Source of the DNA: Petunia secreta
Taxonomy: Eukaryota > Streptophyta > Magnoliopsida > Solanales > Solanaceae
NCBI GenBank assembly: GCA_029990175.1
Contig: JARKIP010000010.1
Span: forward strand, 42,588,001 to 42,652,000
Length of the DNA stretch: 64,000 nt
Direction of reading: 5' to 3'
Shown here: positions 34,250 through 44,818 of the stretch, one piece after another
How the letters are laid out: every line of letters starts with the position of its first letter
How positions within the stretch are numbered: position 1 is the first letter of the stretch
Made by a program: the position numbers and the translations under genes
Notes under the pieces: generated by a model
Database searches by the model: none
What the model saw: the letters and a program-made list of their open reading frames with translations, nothing else
What the model was told of the DNA's origin: nothing

Positions 34250-35504
34250 GATAGCCGAGGTGAATATGGTTGATGAGAATACTTTGGTACGAGTCTATGG
34301 AGCGTAAGGCCAGAATAGAGATCAGCGAGTTGAGGGAACAGTTGTTGGAGATGAGCCATCTAATTCCCAAGGTAGAAGATTTATGATACTAGCTCTCCGA
34401 GGTACTGGTGAAACAGGAAAGACCCTGGTGGTTAATACATTGCAGCTTGGTATTGGCCCAATTAAAGGTGTAATCTTGTAGCTTCTGACAATAACCGAGC
34501 CAGTCCAGGGGGAGCACATATTGTCGTATGTCTCAATCTCAGAAGTAGCATGGAATGCGGTACTCGCACGAGAAGAAGATAGGAGACAATTTCCCATAAA
34601 GTAGGCCAACAAAGGACTTTTATCCCCACGTAGGCTTTTAACTATACCTGTTCAGTTCGTTGTGGCCATGGTCATGGTAACTTAGGAGTTGCATTCGTAT
34701 TTTCTCAGACATACGGTCAATGTTGTCGTTTTTATGTCGTTGTAGACTATTTTGTCCAGTCCTGGGCTCTCAAAAGGGTGGAAAGAATGGGCTAAAGAAC
34801 TGGAAAAATATGATATCATTTCTCGGCCGTGAACGACCATCAATTCAAAGGATCTAGAAGGTTTCACCTTTGATTTTGTGGAGGAATTAGCACTGAAGGC
34901 AGAGGAATCAATCAAAAGTGCAGAGATGATCGAGTCCGGGCACTAGGAAATCCATACGGACGTGGATCTCGAGAAAGAAGAAGCCAACCTTGATTTGTGG
35001 GTCAAGACACCCCAGTAAGGTCTTTTGCAAGGCCGCAAAAGTTTCAATCATCGAAGCAGAATATGAAGCCATAATTCAAGCTGTTGACTTAGCATACATA
35101 TTGGGGGCCAGAGAGGTTAGCCGCTACTGTAGTTCCAAGTTGTTGGTCGATCGAGCAAATGAGGTTTTTACCACGGATAACCTATGTGCGCCAGATCGGC
35201 AAGAAAAAATCAAAACACTTTTGAAAAACTTTCACAAGTGGGAGTTTGTCTATCGGGAGGAAAGCTCAAACGAGGACGAAGCGCCCGAGATCCACGCACT
35301 GATTCAGATGACCAGCAGATAATGATTGAATTGACCCCCGCGGACCTGATGAACCTTGATGTTCCAAGCACAGGTTCCGCTTCAGAGCAGCGTGATGCGC
35401 TGATTAACTACTTGGACGAGGGAATACTCCCCGAAGACAAGTTAGAAAGCAGACAGCTGCGGAAGAAAGCAGTTCATTATTGTTTAATCAACGGAGATTT
35501 TTAA
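34250..35504 (+). pseudogene. RNase H, second RNase H and integrase-linker of Tat-like element, copy 2
   Basis: Thumb/RNase H pieces: YVSISEVAWNAVLAREED (34530-34580) and KELEKYDIISRP (34795-34830). The second RNase H is at 34990-35322 with IIEAEYEAIIQAVDLAYILGA and an altered active-site strand (YCSSKLLVDRAN, Ser where the DSQ Asp is expected). The linker MIELTPADLMNLDVPSTG...YLDEGILPED (35324-35504) follows, then a stop. No integrase follows; the non-coding 3' region starts directly. Confidence 0.8.
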
Positions 35505-36319
35505 CATCGGGTGGTCAGCGACCCACAGGTTACATCTTGAGGCTCAGCACCCTCCGACAAGGGAGCCCTGTCAGATGCATACATTCGACGATGATAGTAC
35601 AATCCTTCTCAGTATTCACTTTAATTAAGTCTCTAGTTATCTTTCTAAATTTTCGTTACAGTATTTTCATACTTCTCAGTTATATTACGGGTTTTCACCC
35701 ATAACAGTTCAGGCTTCCCGCCCCTATTCATCAATAAAACTACTATTTTACTTAGTCAGTTTAACAATTCAGATTCATCTACGATCCAAATACTCATTGC
35801 CCCGGCCAAACCTAAGTTGAAGTAGTACACCCATTTTTCGCTACAAAAAGTAAGGTAAACTACTCGCTTAGAGCTAGATCACGTCTAGCAGCCACCAGGC
35901 ATAATTTGTAAGTTAAATTCGTCAATTCAACAAATTGCACCTATATGCTGGTGGGGACGCCCGCCCACATAGTGCCAGAAAGTCTTAAAATACTCGAATA
36001 TACAAGTGCAGACGTTCTAGTTGGAACGGAAAAATGCCCCATTACATATCACGGGCTAAAGTCGTCCCATTGTAGGCGTAATACAAGTCGTCTCTCGCTT
36101 ACGCAAATGAAGCGCCCCTCAGTGCGCATGCCCGTCTTTTAAAGACACTAGCCCAGAAAGGCACACAAAACATGTTGCTTAACTACACAAGTACGCATAA
36201 AAATGTTAATGAACGTATGTTTCATTAATAACAAATAGCCCGTAATTAAGTCCTTTTGAATACAACACTGTTCATTACAGGTATTCTAAAAAAACTAAAA
36301 AGCCAGAACTATAAACTTC

Positions 36320-36874
36320 TTGAAATCTGCACGGCTGAAGATCCTTCATCTGGATTGTAGCTATAAGCTGCTAAGCAGTTGGAAGTTCTTCCGGCATCAG
36401 GGGATATGTCAGCCCGAGCAACCTTCGGCGCACACCCAGTGGTATAACCAAGGCCCGGATACCTTGATCAAAGCAAGGGTCCTCGAAAGCGTCTTAGCAC
36501 AGACACATCCCTCATCTGTCTAGTCCGCTGAACGTGAAGAGAAACTAGAAGATCTGCTTCTACCCCGCTGGTCAAACGGGAGTGCACTTCCCCGCAAATC
36601 TTCAGTGCAATTGGGAGCTTATCAAAGACGGGGAGGCTTGAGCTAGAAATCTACCACAAGGGAGTCTCTTCCCTTGGGTATCCTACAGCGAGCGGCCGAA
36701 GAGGCGTTGCAATTGCAATTCAGCCGAACCAAGAGACAACCTTGAACCACGAGCAGAGTTAAAGCTTAGCGACTGGTTGATGTGTTGATGGCACGTAGGT
36801 GTATCCTCTTGTCTGCCATGTAACGGAGCCAGGAATGTGAGCTTCAACCCTACACCGTCAAAGGAGCTACCCAA
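36320..36874 (-). pseudogene. antisense reading frame in Tat-like element, copy 2
   Basis: Minus-strand counterpart of the frame at 9564-10640. The piece 36874-36683 contains CHQHINQSLSFNSARGSRLSL, aligned with YEHINESPSSYSACGSRPSL in copy 1. A second piece near 36440-36310 reads VARADISPDAG...AYSYNPDEG, aligned with VRADISRAV...YSYNPDEG. An AT-rich TATA-like core sits upstream on this strand (37315-37306), matching 9564-9571. It is interrupted by stops. Confidence 0.4.
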
Positions 36875-37524
36875 ATGCCAAAATTATCCTGGCAGAGAGG
36901 CCTCATGGCAGCTGAAACAGCCAACCGTCCTGACCTTGCTTGACAAGAGGAATATCACAGCAACCGCCGTGTTAGAAAAAGAGCACACCGTAATCAGTGC
37001 ACATGTTATATTGAAGACATTCCAGAGAACATTATTAGGATTCCGATCAAACTTCATAACTCGGGACCTCCGTTAATCCATTCATAGATGGAGGAAAAAA
37101 AGGAAGAAAATTGTAGATGGTCTTTTGCCTACAGTCTTCTCATGCACCATCCATTCTAAATAAAGGAAAATTTATGGGAATATCAAACCAGGATCAAAGG
37201 CCAATACTTTTGAAGATATAAGAATCATTCTTTCATAAGAAAACTTTGAAGAGATGGAGTATTTCTCTGAAAGAGATTTATGATTTCACCACTATCACGA
37301 AGCTCCTATTAATAGGCTGGAAAAGATAATGACAAAGCATGAAACAGTCAAGCGTAATTATGGCTTGAGATATGAAATGATTTGGTGCAGCAAAAAGTGT
37401 TCTTGGAAAGGTACATGGAATCAACATCAACCAATCGGATGAAGGTACGCGGAGTTCTCGAAGAAATCATCATTGTTCTTGGTCAAAAAGCCTACGAGTT
37501 TCAAGGAGTCAGTGAGATATGATA

Positions 37525-37962
37525 TGATCCTAACTAGGATTAGCAAAATAATAAGAAAATAAATTGATAAAAGCAATACCCAATTTGAATTAATTTGAAA
37601 TTAAAGAAGTGGATTAGGGAAAAGTGGCCTAATTACCCCCTTAAGACAACAACCAAAGAGAACCTATACTATTTAGTCCTCATATTGAATCAACATTCAA
37701 TTGCAATAACGTGCTCAAGCAACATGCTTAGCCATTGTTTACTCATAATCATATTCATCATCAAAGTCTAACTCTTGAATAAACCCTCAATTAGCCTATT
37801 TATAGTAGTTACTATACAATGAAGGAATGGACTAAAAAGCCCTTAATTGCTGATTCTGCCAAGCTGTCCAGATGTCCTTCATCGCGATCGCGCCTTGAGT
37901 GTCGTGAACGCGCCTTGTTAGATGTCGCTTCTTCGCGATCGCGCCTCTTTTCACATCTGTCT
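37525..37962. mobile_element. ~430-bp insertion in the Tat element 3' region
   Basis: Copy 1 runs straight from GAGATAT to the stretch before GCTTTCACTTCC, whereas copy 2 has about 430 extra bases. The insert holds two perfect CGCGATCGCG palindromes (about 37884 and 37936) and a related CGTGAACGCG. It could be a solo LTR or LTR fragment of another gypsy family; its exact ends are not defined. Confidence 0.45.
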
Positions 37963-38010
37963 TGTACACCGCTTTCACTTCCTGACTGCTTACGTTAGCA
38001 CTCAGCAAGC

Positions 38011-38028
38011 GGGGGGGGGGGGGGGGGG
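38011..38028 (+). promoter_or_regulatory. polypurine tract (pure G run)
   Basis: About 18 consecutive G, then TGGGACTGAC, then the LTR start at 38039. Counterpart of 9281-9300. Confidence 0.7.
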
Positions 38029-38038
38029 TGGGACTGAC

Positions 38039-38502
38039 TGTGTTGGAAAAAATACGCCACTTACTATTACGAATATACGAGTCCAGCTGGCGAGACTAGA
38101 CTTATCTTACAAGTCACTCGGCACAGAGGATACACGCATGCTCCACGAGTTACGACCGTTCAGGCGGTACGAGCGTAGGACGCAAGGCATACATCCCGCC
38201 TTCTTAGGGTTTACACTCTCCTAGTTAGGGTTTCGTATATAGACCATCTTGAGTTTAATAGTCTTTGTATTTTACCATAATTAGGATTGGGTAAATCTCT
38301 ACTATAAATATCCCTCCTTATATTGTATTGTACATCAAGGGACTCACACCCGTATCCAGCTATTCTCAAGGAATAATACTATTTACTTTATTGTTCATTA
38401 CTTTTCTCTCTATTTACTTACTTTTTTCGTCATTTATACTGCATTGCTTGTGACTCATAAATTTAATTGTTTAACGTAGACGTCCAATTTTAGGCATAAA
38501 CA
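38039..38502 (+). repeat. 3' LTR of Tat-like element, copy 2
   Basis: 464 bp, TGTGTTGG...CATAAACA, TATA box at 38303-38310. A short piece present in the 5' LTR (near 31890) is missing. Confidence 0.9.
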
Positions 38503-38514
38503 GAACTCCTAGCG

Positions 38515-39162
38515 GCCAGGCTTTCCTGAACATTAATGTCAGAATATAATGTACGGTTGAAAAATAATTAGACAATTAAGTATAAAGGGAGTAGAAAACT
38601 AATTAGATTATTAAATATTTCATATTATTAATTAAGGCACGTAAAAAGTACATTGGTGTTAACTATGGTTAACCACTTAGAATTGTAGTTAAATAAAAGG
38701 ATATGTAGCAATTGTTAATTAGTCGGGTGTATAAACTTGGTGTGGGTAAGTTTTTTCCTAATATATACTCTTCATGGCATTTATGTGACCCTATTTCTTT
38801 CTTAGTTCGTTTAAAAAAGAATGATCTCTTTCTAAATTTGGAAACAAATTTTTACTTTTACATTTAATGAGATGATTTGTAGCCACACAAACATCTTGAC
38901 TTATTTTAGACCATAAATTTAAAAATATTTATTTCTTTGTTAAATTTTATATAAATTTAAATGCGTTTACATAAATTGAAACGGAAGACAAAGAAAAGAG
39001 AGAGAATTAAGAAGTAATGCCCGCAAAAAGATGAGATAAGAATTGGCGAGATCATATATAGGGGAATCATGTTTCTCCTAAGACTGCTCGTAATTTGTAA
39101 AATACGTTTACAAGTGCTTCCCGGTTTGTAGAAGTGATAAGGTAAGTGTAATAATAATAACA
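38515..39162. repeat. direct duplication, unit A
   Basis: Starts GCCAGGCTTTC right after the Tat 3' LTR flank and ends GTAAGTGTAATAATAAT. It is repeated at 39743-40297 with small differences and a ~90-bp deletion in the second copy. No coding potential; AT-rich. Confidence 0.8.
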
Positions 39163-39262
39163 GAAAAAGGCCAAAAAGGCCCTCAAATAGAATTAGACCA
39201 AAATGCCCTCCATTTTAAAATGATAGCAAATATACCCATGACATCAAACCATTCGTTCACAA

Positions 39263-39742
39263 ATGCAGGGCAACACCGGTGGATCCGAGTCCCAGGAGAA
39301 ACGTACAGAGCCCCAAAGTTGCAGAGATTTTGGTTTGCGAGTCAACGCTGTGGAACTAGTTGCCAATCACTTTGGAAAACTAGGCCTGAAAGTACGGTGG
39401 CCGCCCACCATAAAAGGAGCAACCATGAGAAATTCAACGGCCTATTGTGACTTCCATCGAAGCAGCGGCCATGCCACAGTCAACTGCAAGGCCTTGATGC
39501 TAGAAATTGAGCATCTACTGAAGGAAGGGCACCTCAAGGATTTCATTGAAGAAGGAGCAAGGCATTTAAGAGCACCAGACTCTGGGGATAAGTGGAGCAT
39601 AAACGCAATCTTCGCAACTCCGGGACCAATCACACCCTTGGAGGTTGTAATGCCAGAGACATTCGTTAGCCCTATTACGTTCAGTCTGGAAGAGGAAGGA
39701 AGATACCAGGGCGTTCTCATCGTCCCTATAAGGGTGTCAAAC
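39263..39742 (+). pseudogene. Tat-like gag/protease fragment, copy 3
   Basis: An open frame with the same C-terminal gag sequence as 33420-33900: NHFGKLGLKVRWPP, YCDFHRSSGHATVNCKAL (intact Cys/His box), EIEHLLKEGHLKDFIEEGAR and PITFSLEEEGRYQGVLIVPI. There are no LTRs next to it; it ends abruptly where the second copy of the duplicated unit begins. It has fewer defects than copy 2. Confidence 0.8.
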
Positions 39743-40297
39743 GCCAGGCTTTCTTGAACATTAATGTTCAGAATATAATGTAGAGTTGAAAACTAATTAT
39801 TTAATTAGACAATTAAGTATGAAGGGAGAGTAGAAAACTAATTAGATTATTAAATATTTTATATTATTAATTAAGTCATGTAAAAAGCATATTGGTGTTA
39901 ACTATAGTTAACCACTAAGAATTGTAGTTAAATAAAAGGATATGTGGTATTTCTTCATTAGCCCGGTGTATACATATGGTTTGGATAAGTTTTTTTCCTA
40001 ATATATATTCACTCCATAACATTTATGTGAATCTATTTCTTTTTTAGTTCGTTTAGAAAAGAATTTTTTTTTTTAAAATTAAAAATAAATTTTTACTTTT
40101 ATTTTTAATGAGATGATTTGTAGCCACACAAATATCTATGACTTATTTAGACCATAAATTTAAAATTATTTTTTTATATAAAATTAAATGAGTTCATATA
40201 AAATTGAAACAGAAGAGAAACGGAAAAGAGAGAATGAAGAAGTAATGCCCGCAAAAAGATAAGAATTGTAGAAGCAATGAGGTGAGTGTAATAATAA
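39743..40297. repeat. direct duplication, unit A'
   Basis: Second copy of 38515-39162, lying immediately upstream of the WIP promoter region. Confidence 0.8.
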
Positions 40298-40512
40298 TGT
40301 GACGTGGAGTTTCCAACTCAATAGACAATAGAGTGAGTAGTATTGTCCAGTTTTGGGTCAATTCATGTGCCCCTTTTATCCCCTCCCACGTTCCAACATT
40401 AATCTTTTTATCTCATAACTATACCACCTTTCCCCAAACCAAGAATAAAACACAAAACTCATCTCTCTCTTAAATTCAAATTCAAATACCATCATCCATC
40501 ATGGACGAAAAG
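40298..40512 (+). promoter_or_regulatory. WIP promoter and first exon
   Basis: CT-rich leader (CATCTCTCTCTTAAATTC) before an ATG at 40501. The sequence ATGGACGAAAAG is followed by a GTACGC donor. If joined to the next exon at 41173 the ATG gives only a short upstream frame, so I treat this exon as 5' UTR. The alternative is that it was coding before frameshifts. Confidence 0.5.
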
Positions 40513-40810
40513 GTACGCCAATTCTTTCATTGTTTCTTTCCTATTTATCAATTCATAATTACATACAACTCCCCTTTCTTTCTGGTTTAATTGTTATCTA
40601 TTTTCTGCTACTTAGACTAGCAAATTTAATTGATATTAGGCGAATTTTGATAGATTCGCTGGAATGATGGTTTGCTTCTTCTTGATTTTGACCTGATTTC
40701 TCCATAAAATGCTAAAGCCTTACACTTTTTCCTCTGCCCCAATATGGTTGGTTGGGTTGCTTGAACAATATTCCGCTCCTATTCGTGGGCTCCACTTGTA
40801 TTGTTACATG

Positions 40811-40984
40811 CAGGGGCGGAGCCAGGATTTCCAACAATGGGGTTCAAAATTTAAAAAGTAAAGCTTATATTTGTGTCAATGGGATTCAACATATGGTATT
40901 GGTATGTATATATAAAAAACTGATTTTACCCTGTATACACAGTGTAATTCTCCACCCCCTTCCCCAATGGTGGCTCCGCCACTG
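40811..40984. mobile_element. 174-bp hAT-type MITE in WIP intron 1
   Basis: Ends CAGGGGCGGAGCCA and, complemented, CAGTGGCGGAGCCA. Perfect 8-bp duplication GTTACATG at 40803-40810 and 40985-40992. The GGCGGAGCC end is familiar from solanaceous short repeats. Confidence 0.88.
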
Positions 40985-41029
40985 GTTACATGTAGTCATT
41001 TCCCCGTTCCTTATAGTCAGTGGTGAAGC

Positions 41030-41165
41030 TAGGTAGTTTACTAAAGGTGTTCAAGGGTGTTGAGAGTTAATGTATGTAATAAGGGGAATATCTGACATAC
41101 AATACACGATATAATTTTAGGGCGTTCAGCTGACCACCCTTCTGCCTACATAGCTCCACCTGTGG
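41030..41165. mobile_element. possible second small MITE
   Basis: Imperfect inverted ends CAGTGGTGAAGCTAGGTAG and, complemented, CACAGGTGGAGCTATGTAGG. No convincing target duplication. It lies directly before the splice acceptor of the next exon. Confidence 0.4.
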
Positions 41166-41173
41166 TTATAAGG

Positions 41174-42302
41174 ATGGACTTGGAATGTCAAGATTTAGTG
41201 CTTGAATGGGTAGAAGATAAAAAAGCAATCACCACCCCTCAAAAATCCATAAATGGGTCTAGTAATGTTATGAATCGGACTAATATTTTGGACGAAGCAA
41301 AAGGTAAAGGATTTGAAACTCCAGAAAAATCCTCACTGACAACTAAAGGGTTTGGTTTGACGAAATGGGAAGGAAGAAGAGGGAAATGCACAAAGATGGG
41401 GATAATAATAATAATAATGTAGACAGTGCTAAGTTGTTGAAGCTAGGTTTGAGTCGGAGCCTTTCTTTCTCGGTCGTCTGTCTTAATAAGTGGCTTCCGA
41501 TTCATGCAGTCGTTCTCTGCTGCATTGGTCTTTTCACTCCCCACTCTTCACCATAACAAAATGTTTCCACTATATCTCAGGAGTAGTCAGTGCTTCTTTC
41601 TGGTGGAAACATCCAAAGAAGTTATGGGTCTGTGTCATCTGCAAATGCATTATTGAGGGGTTCTGATGGATGACTTCAGGGTAATTGGTGATTCTGGATT
41701 GGCTATTGGGTCTCCTTTTCCTGGTCATATGGATTTGGATAACACTGATGATAGGAGTAGCATTGTCTTTCACTGCAGCTAAGGCAAGGTACGAAACGCC
41801 TTTCTTCATGGGTTATGCAACTGATAGAATTGAGCTACGTAGTTTCAGTAGGAAGAACTTGGACGTTCCAGCTCAACCATCTCATCGGGGGAAGGGTCGG
41901 GCTGAAAGTAATAAAAAGCCTAGAGGAGAAAAGGTCAAAATCGAAAGGAAAGCTCTCATTCCAGCATGGAATCTGACTCACGAAGCTCCAATTTTCTCTT
42001 TGTGCAGGGAATTAATAAGTTAACGATTAATGGTGCAAAAGGTGGAAGGTTAACGAATCGAGATGCAGAATTGAACGATGAAGCTGCGGATAGAGAAAGA
42101 CCAAGTGCTGAGGAACTTCAGGCTGATCTTGATAGAAGAAATGGTGGGGAGGTTGGAGGTGTTTCTCAAGAAGATCTAGCTGCTGAATCATCTCAGGAGG
42201 TTAACAAAGAGAAGAATGAGAATCACTGCTCGTCAACTGATCACGATCCTATGCTGGACCCAATGTCCAACCTCCAGGCTGCTCAGGAAGCACTCGAGAG
42301 AG
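41174..42302 (+). pseudogene. WIP: WIP gene large coding exon, several frameshifts
   Basis: WIP proteins anchor RanGAP and WIT/myosin complexes at the plant outer nuclear envelope. The exon begins MDLECQ, as WIPs begin MDLE. It has the KW + basic block (FGLTKW, then in another frame KKREMHKDG...DSAKLLKLGLS). Further recognisable pieces are GSPFPGHMDLDNTDDRSS, RYETPFFMGYATDRIELRSF and ESDSRSSNFLF, then an acidic stretch to LQAAQEALER. These lie in at least four frame switches (near 41380, 41560-41670, 41775 and 41940). The exon ends at an AGAG|GTAGGT donor and joins exon 3 in frame. Either this is a young pseudogene, or the indels, several beside short homopolymers, are sequencing errors. Confidence 0.75.
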
Positions 42303-43059
42303 GTAGGTGTGTAGCTCTTGGGGAGCGTTTCAGTATAATTCTGCTTAGCTGATGCATTTCATTGGATGATTAGTTCTGCTTGCATCCTCAGTATATCACA
42401 TGAATTGGATATCTTTTTGGTTAGGTCTATTCTAAACATGTAGCATGTTAAAAATGTCTATTCCAAACTTGAAAAAGGATTAAAAAGGTGGAAAACTATC
42501 AGATATCTTAGTTGACTTCCTTGTGCCCCCTTTTTCTGTCTTTCTTCCCTTTTTCCTTGAAAATAGTAAATCCTCTCTTACTCCCCTGCCCAAGAGGTAA
42601 CAATGGATTTTTCCCACTTTATGCCATTGGTGACTTGGACTCCTAGTATCTTGGCTTGAAGATGGGAGATTTGGCCCTTGATTCTCTTGTCTTCTTATTG
42701 CCCCTTCAATTAAACCTTCAATTTGATTTTTGAAGAAGTTCAGCCATTATTCAAGAATACCAGATTAGATTTTTTTTTTTTTTTTTTTTTTTAATGAAGG
42801 TAACAGTAATACCAGATTAGATTAGTTGCTTGAACAATCACCGCAAGCCACTAGTGTTGACAATCTGAACAATATGTGCCTACTAGATGACTTGAGTGTC
42901 TAGATTCCTCTTCAAAGGATATAGTAATCATTTGTCTCTCATATTTGGTTATCACACTTGTATATATTCATTAATGTTTCTTCACTTTCTATAGTAATTT
43001 TGCATACTTTGTGTTCTTATTTGGCCTTTTAGTATTTCTTTAACATTTTCTTTATGACA

Positions 43060-43150
43060 AGGGAACCGCCATCCGCTACCTTTCGGGTGCGCTCTGGGTA
43101 AACCCTGCTCCTGATGCAATAGCCTCAAACCATGCAAACCACACATGAGT
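43060..43150 (-). repeat. SINE-like short repeat
   Basis: The stretch with CCGCTACCTTTCGGGTGCGC, TAAACCCTGCTCC and CAATAGCC...CAAACCACAC resembles a short interspersed repeat common in solanaceous introns. A and B boxes and ends were not defined and the orientation is uncertain. Confidence 0.35.
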
Positions 43151-44574
43151 TTTAAATAAAAAAAATTAAGATGGTTAATAAGTTCGGGATTATATAATTT
43201 TCGGGTAAATTCTGACATGGAAAAGAAGAAAATGAATGCATTTAAAATTTTTCTACTTGTTGTTAGCAGTCGGTGGGGATTTCATATGTATAAGAGGTTA
43301 ACAGGATGTCAGGGTTCGTATTTGGGTTATGAGTAGTGAATAATCTCGTGGTTATAGAATCAGCACTTGCTGGAGAGGAGTGGCCCTATAAAAAGCCCTT
43401 GCGTTCTTTGTATTTAGCTGTAGGATTGGGTGGAGATGAGAAAATATGGGATAAGCGCTACCCACAACGGGGTGGTGGAATAAGGAGTTACAAGGCTCAT
43501 ATGGCTGAATGGAGCTTAAACTACATGTGTTTTTGTCAAAAAGAACATGCTAGGTTAGAATGACTTATTGAGAAAAGGTCTTATTTAATAAAAAAGTTAT
43601 TGAAATGCTACACAGAATGTTTGCTTTCACTGGACGGTATTCCATATTATCTATACTAATCAAAGATGATGTCTGGCATATAATTTCCGGTATAGGAAGA
43701 GAATTTCTGGAGGACTATACTTTCTTTTTGTTTGCAGAAACCCCAGTGGAGCAGCAGCAGAGATAAAATGGGAGATTTGGGGGGTTTTTTTTTTTTTGGG
43801 TGGGGGAAGAAAAGGAAATGTAACTACTACTATAAAACATACTAAAAGATATTTGGAAAAACTACCTTGGGCAGTTCCTCATGGACCAACAGCCCTCATG
43901 GACCAACAGCCATTATATTTATGTTAGTTCCACAGCTTTTACTTTAGGCCTCCAAAGCTTTCCATAGTTGTCCAGCCAAGAATTCCGTTACCTTAATGTT
44001 TGGTTAGGTTGTGAGTGCTGCTATAAATACCTTTCCCCTTAAATATATAGCCTTTCCCGTTGCAGTTGGAGAATGCCGTAGCCTACTGGTTGCTTTTATG
44101 CATTATCAAGTTTTCAATACGCTGTATGCCATGTATTGGCTGGACATAGCTATAATCAATAACATAAGCTACTTCCACATGAAGAACTCAAAGATCTTAC
44201 ACTGAAGAGATAATGTTTCAGTGGATCAGTTTGATAAATATCTCTTTGCAATAGCCAGATTATTGTTTTAAAATCAGGAACAGTGTTCAACTAAAGCATG
44301 TGCACAAACCATTGGCAGACCATTCTCGTGTTGATTGGCATCATTCTGAATCAGGTTCTTATAAATATCTCTGACAAGCATGGTATACGCTCCTTTATTG
44401 TGTGATGTGGAAGGTCAATAACCATCCTTCTATGTTGATGATTTCAACCATCTTCTTTCCCTCCCTATTTTTCTCCCAAAACTATTGCACTTGTCAATTG
44501 TGCCCCTTCCCCTTTTTGTCCACAGACTTTCCTGACAAGGCTTTGTAAATTTGTATTTACTTCCCCCAGTGAAA

Positions 44575-44660
44575 TTAAAAGCGCGCCTAAAGTCCTGAAG
44601 CGAGGCTCTCAAATTCCTTTGCGCTTCGCTTCACCCCAGGCGAGGCCCACATTTTTGAAT
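44575..44660. repeat. GCGC/GAAGCGAGGC-type repeat fragment
   Basis: CAGTGAAATTAAAAGCGCGCC, then GAAGCGAGGC and GCGCTTCGCTTC words. This resembles one end of the CAGTG-TTAAAAGGCG family of hAT-like repeats. A related start, CAGTGTTATTAAAAGCC, is at 51114. Confidence 0.35.
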
Positions 44661-44818
44661 TTTTTTTAATCTTTTTTTTTTAAAAAATAAGAAGTTGTCA
44701 AACAGTCTTTGAGTCTGTTACGATTCCTTAAGCCTCAAAATGTGGCAAGAAGTTAATTAAGGGAAGAAATCAAGAATTACAAAAAAAAAAAAAAAAAAAA
44801 AAGAATCCTTCAACGACA

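Larger units (their letters stand above)
31677..38502 (+). mobile_element. Tat-lineage gypsy element, copy 2 (LTR to LTR, no RT palm or integrase)
   Basis: 6.83 kb: 5' LTR, PBS, gag, protease, RNase H and second RNase H, linker, ~2.5-kb 3' region with an antisense frame, poly-G PPT and 3' LTR. Every coding part has stops. The RT palm (the FMDDM-type box) and the whole integrase are missing. No 5-bp target duplication flanks it (AAATT versus GAACT), which may reflect rearrangement at the right side, where a duplicated segment starts. Confidence 0.85.

Noticed and set aside
43650..43675. Possible Helitron 5' end (ATCTATACTAATCAAAG)
   Set aside because: No hairpin plus CTRR end found downstream at a sensible distance; a short match to an AT-rich consensus is not enough.
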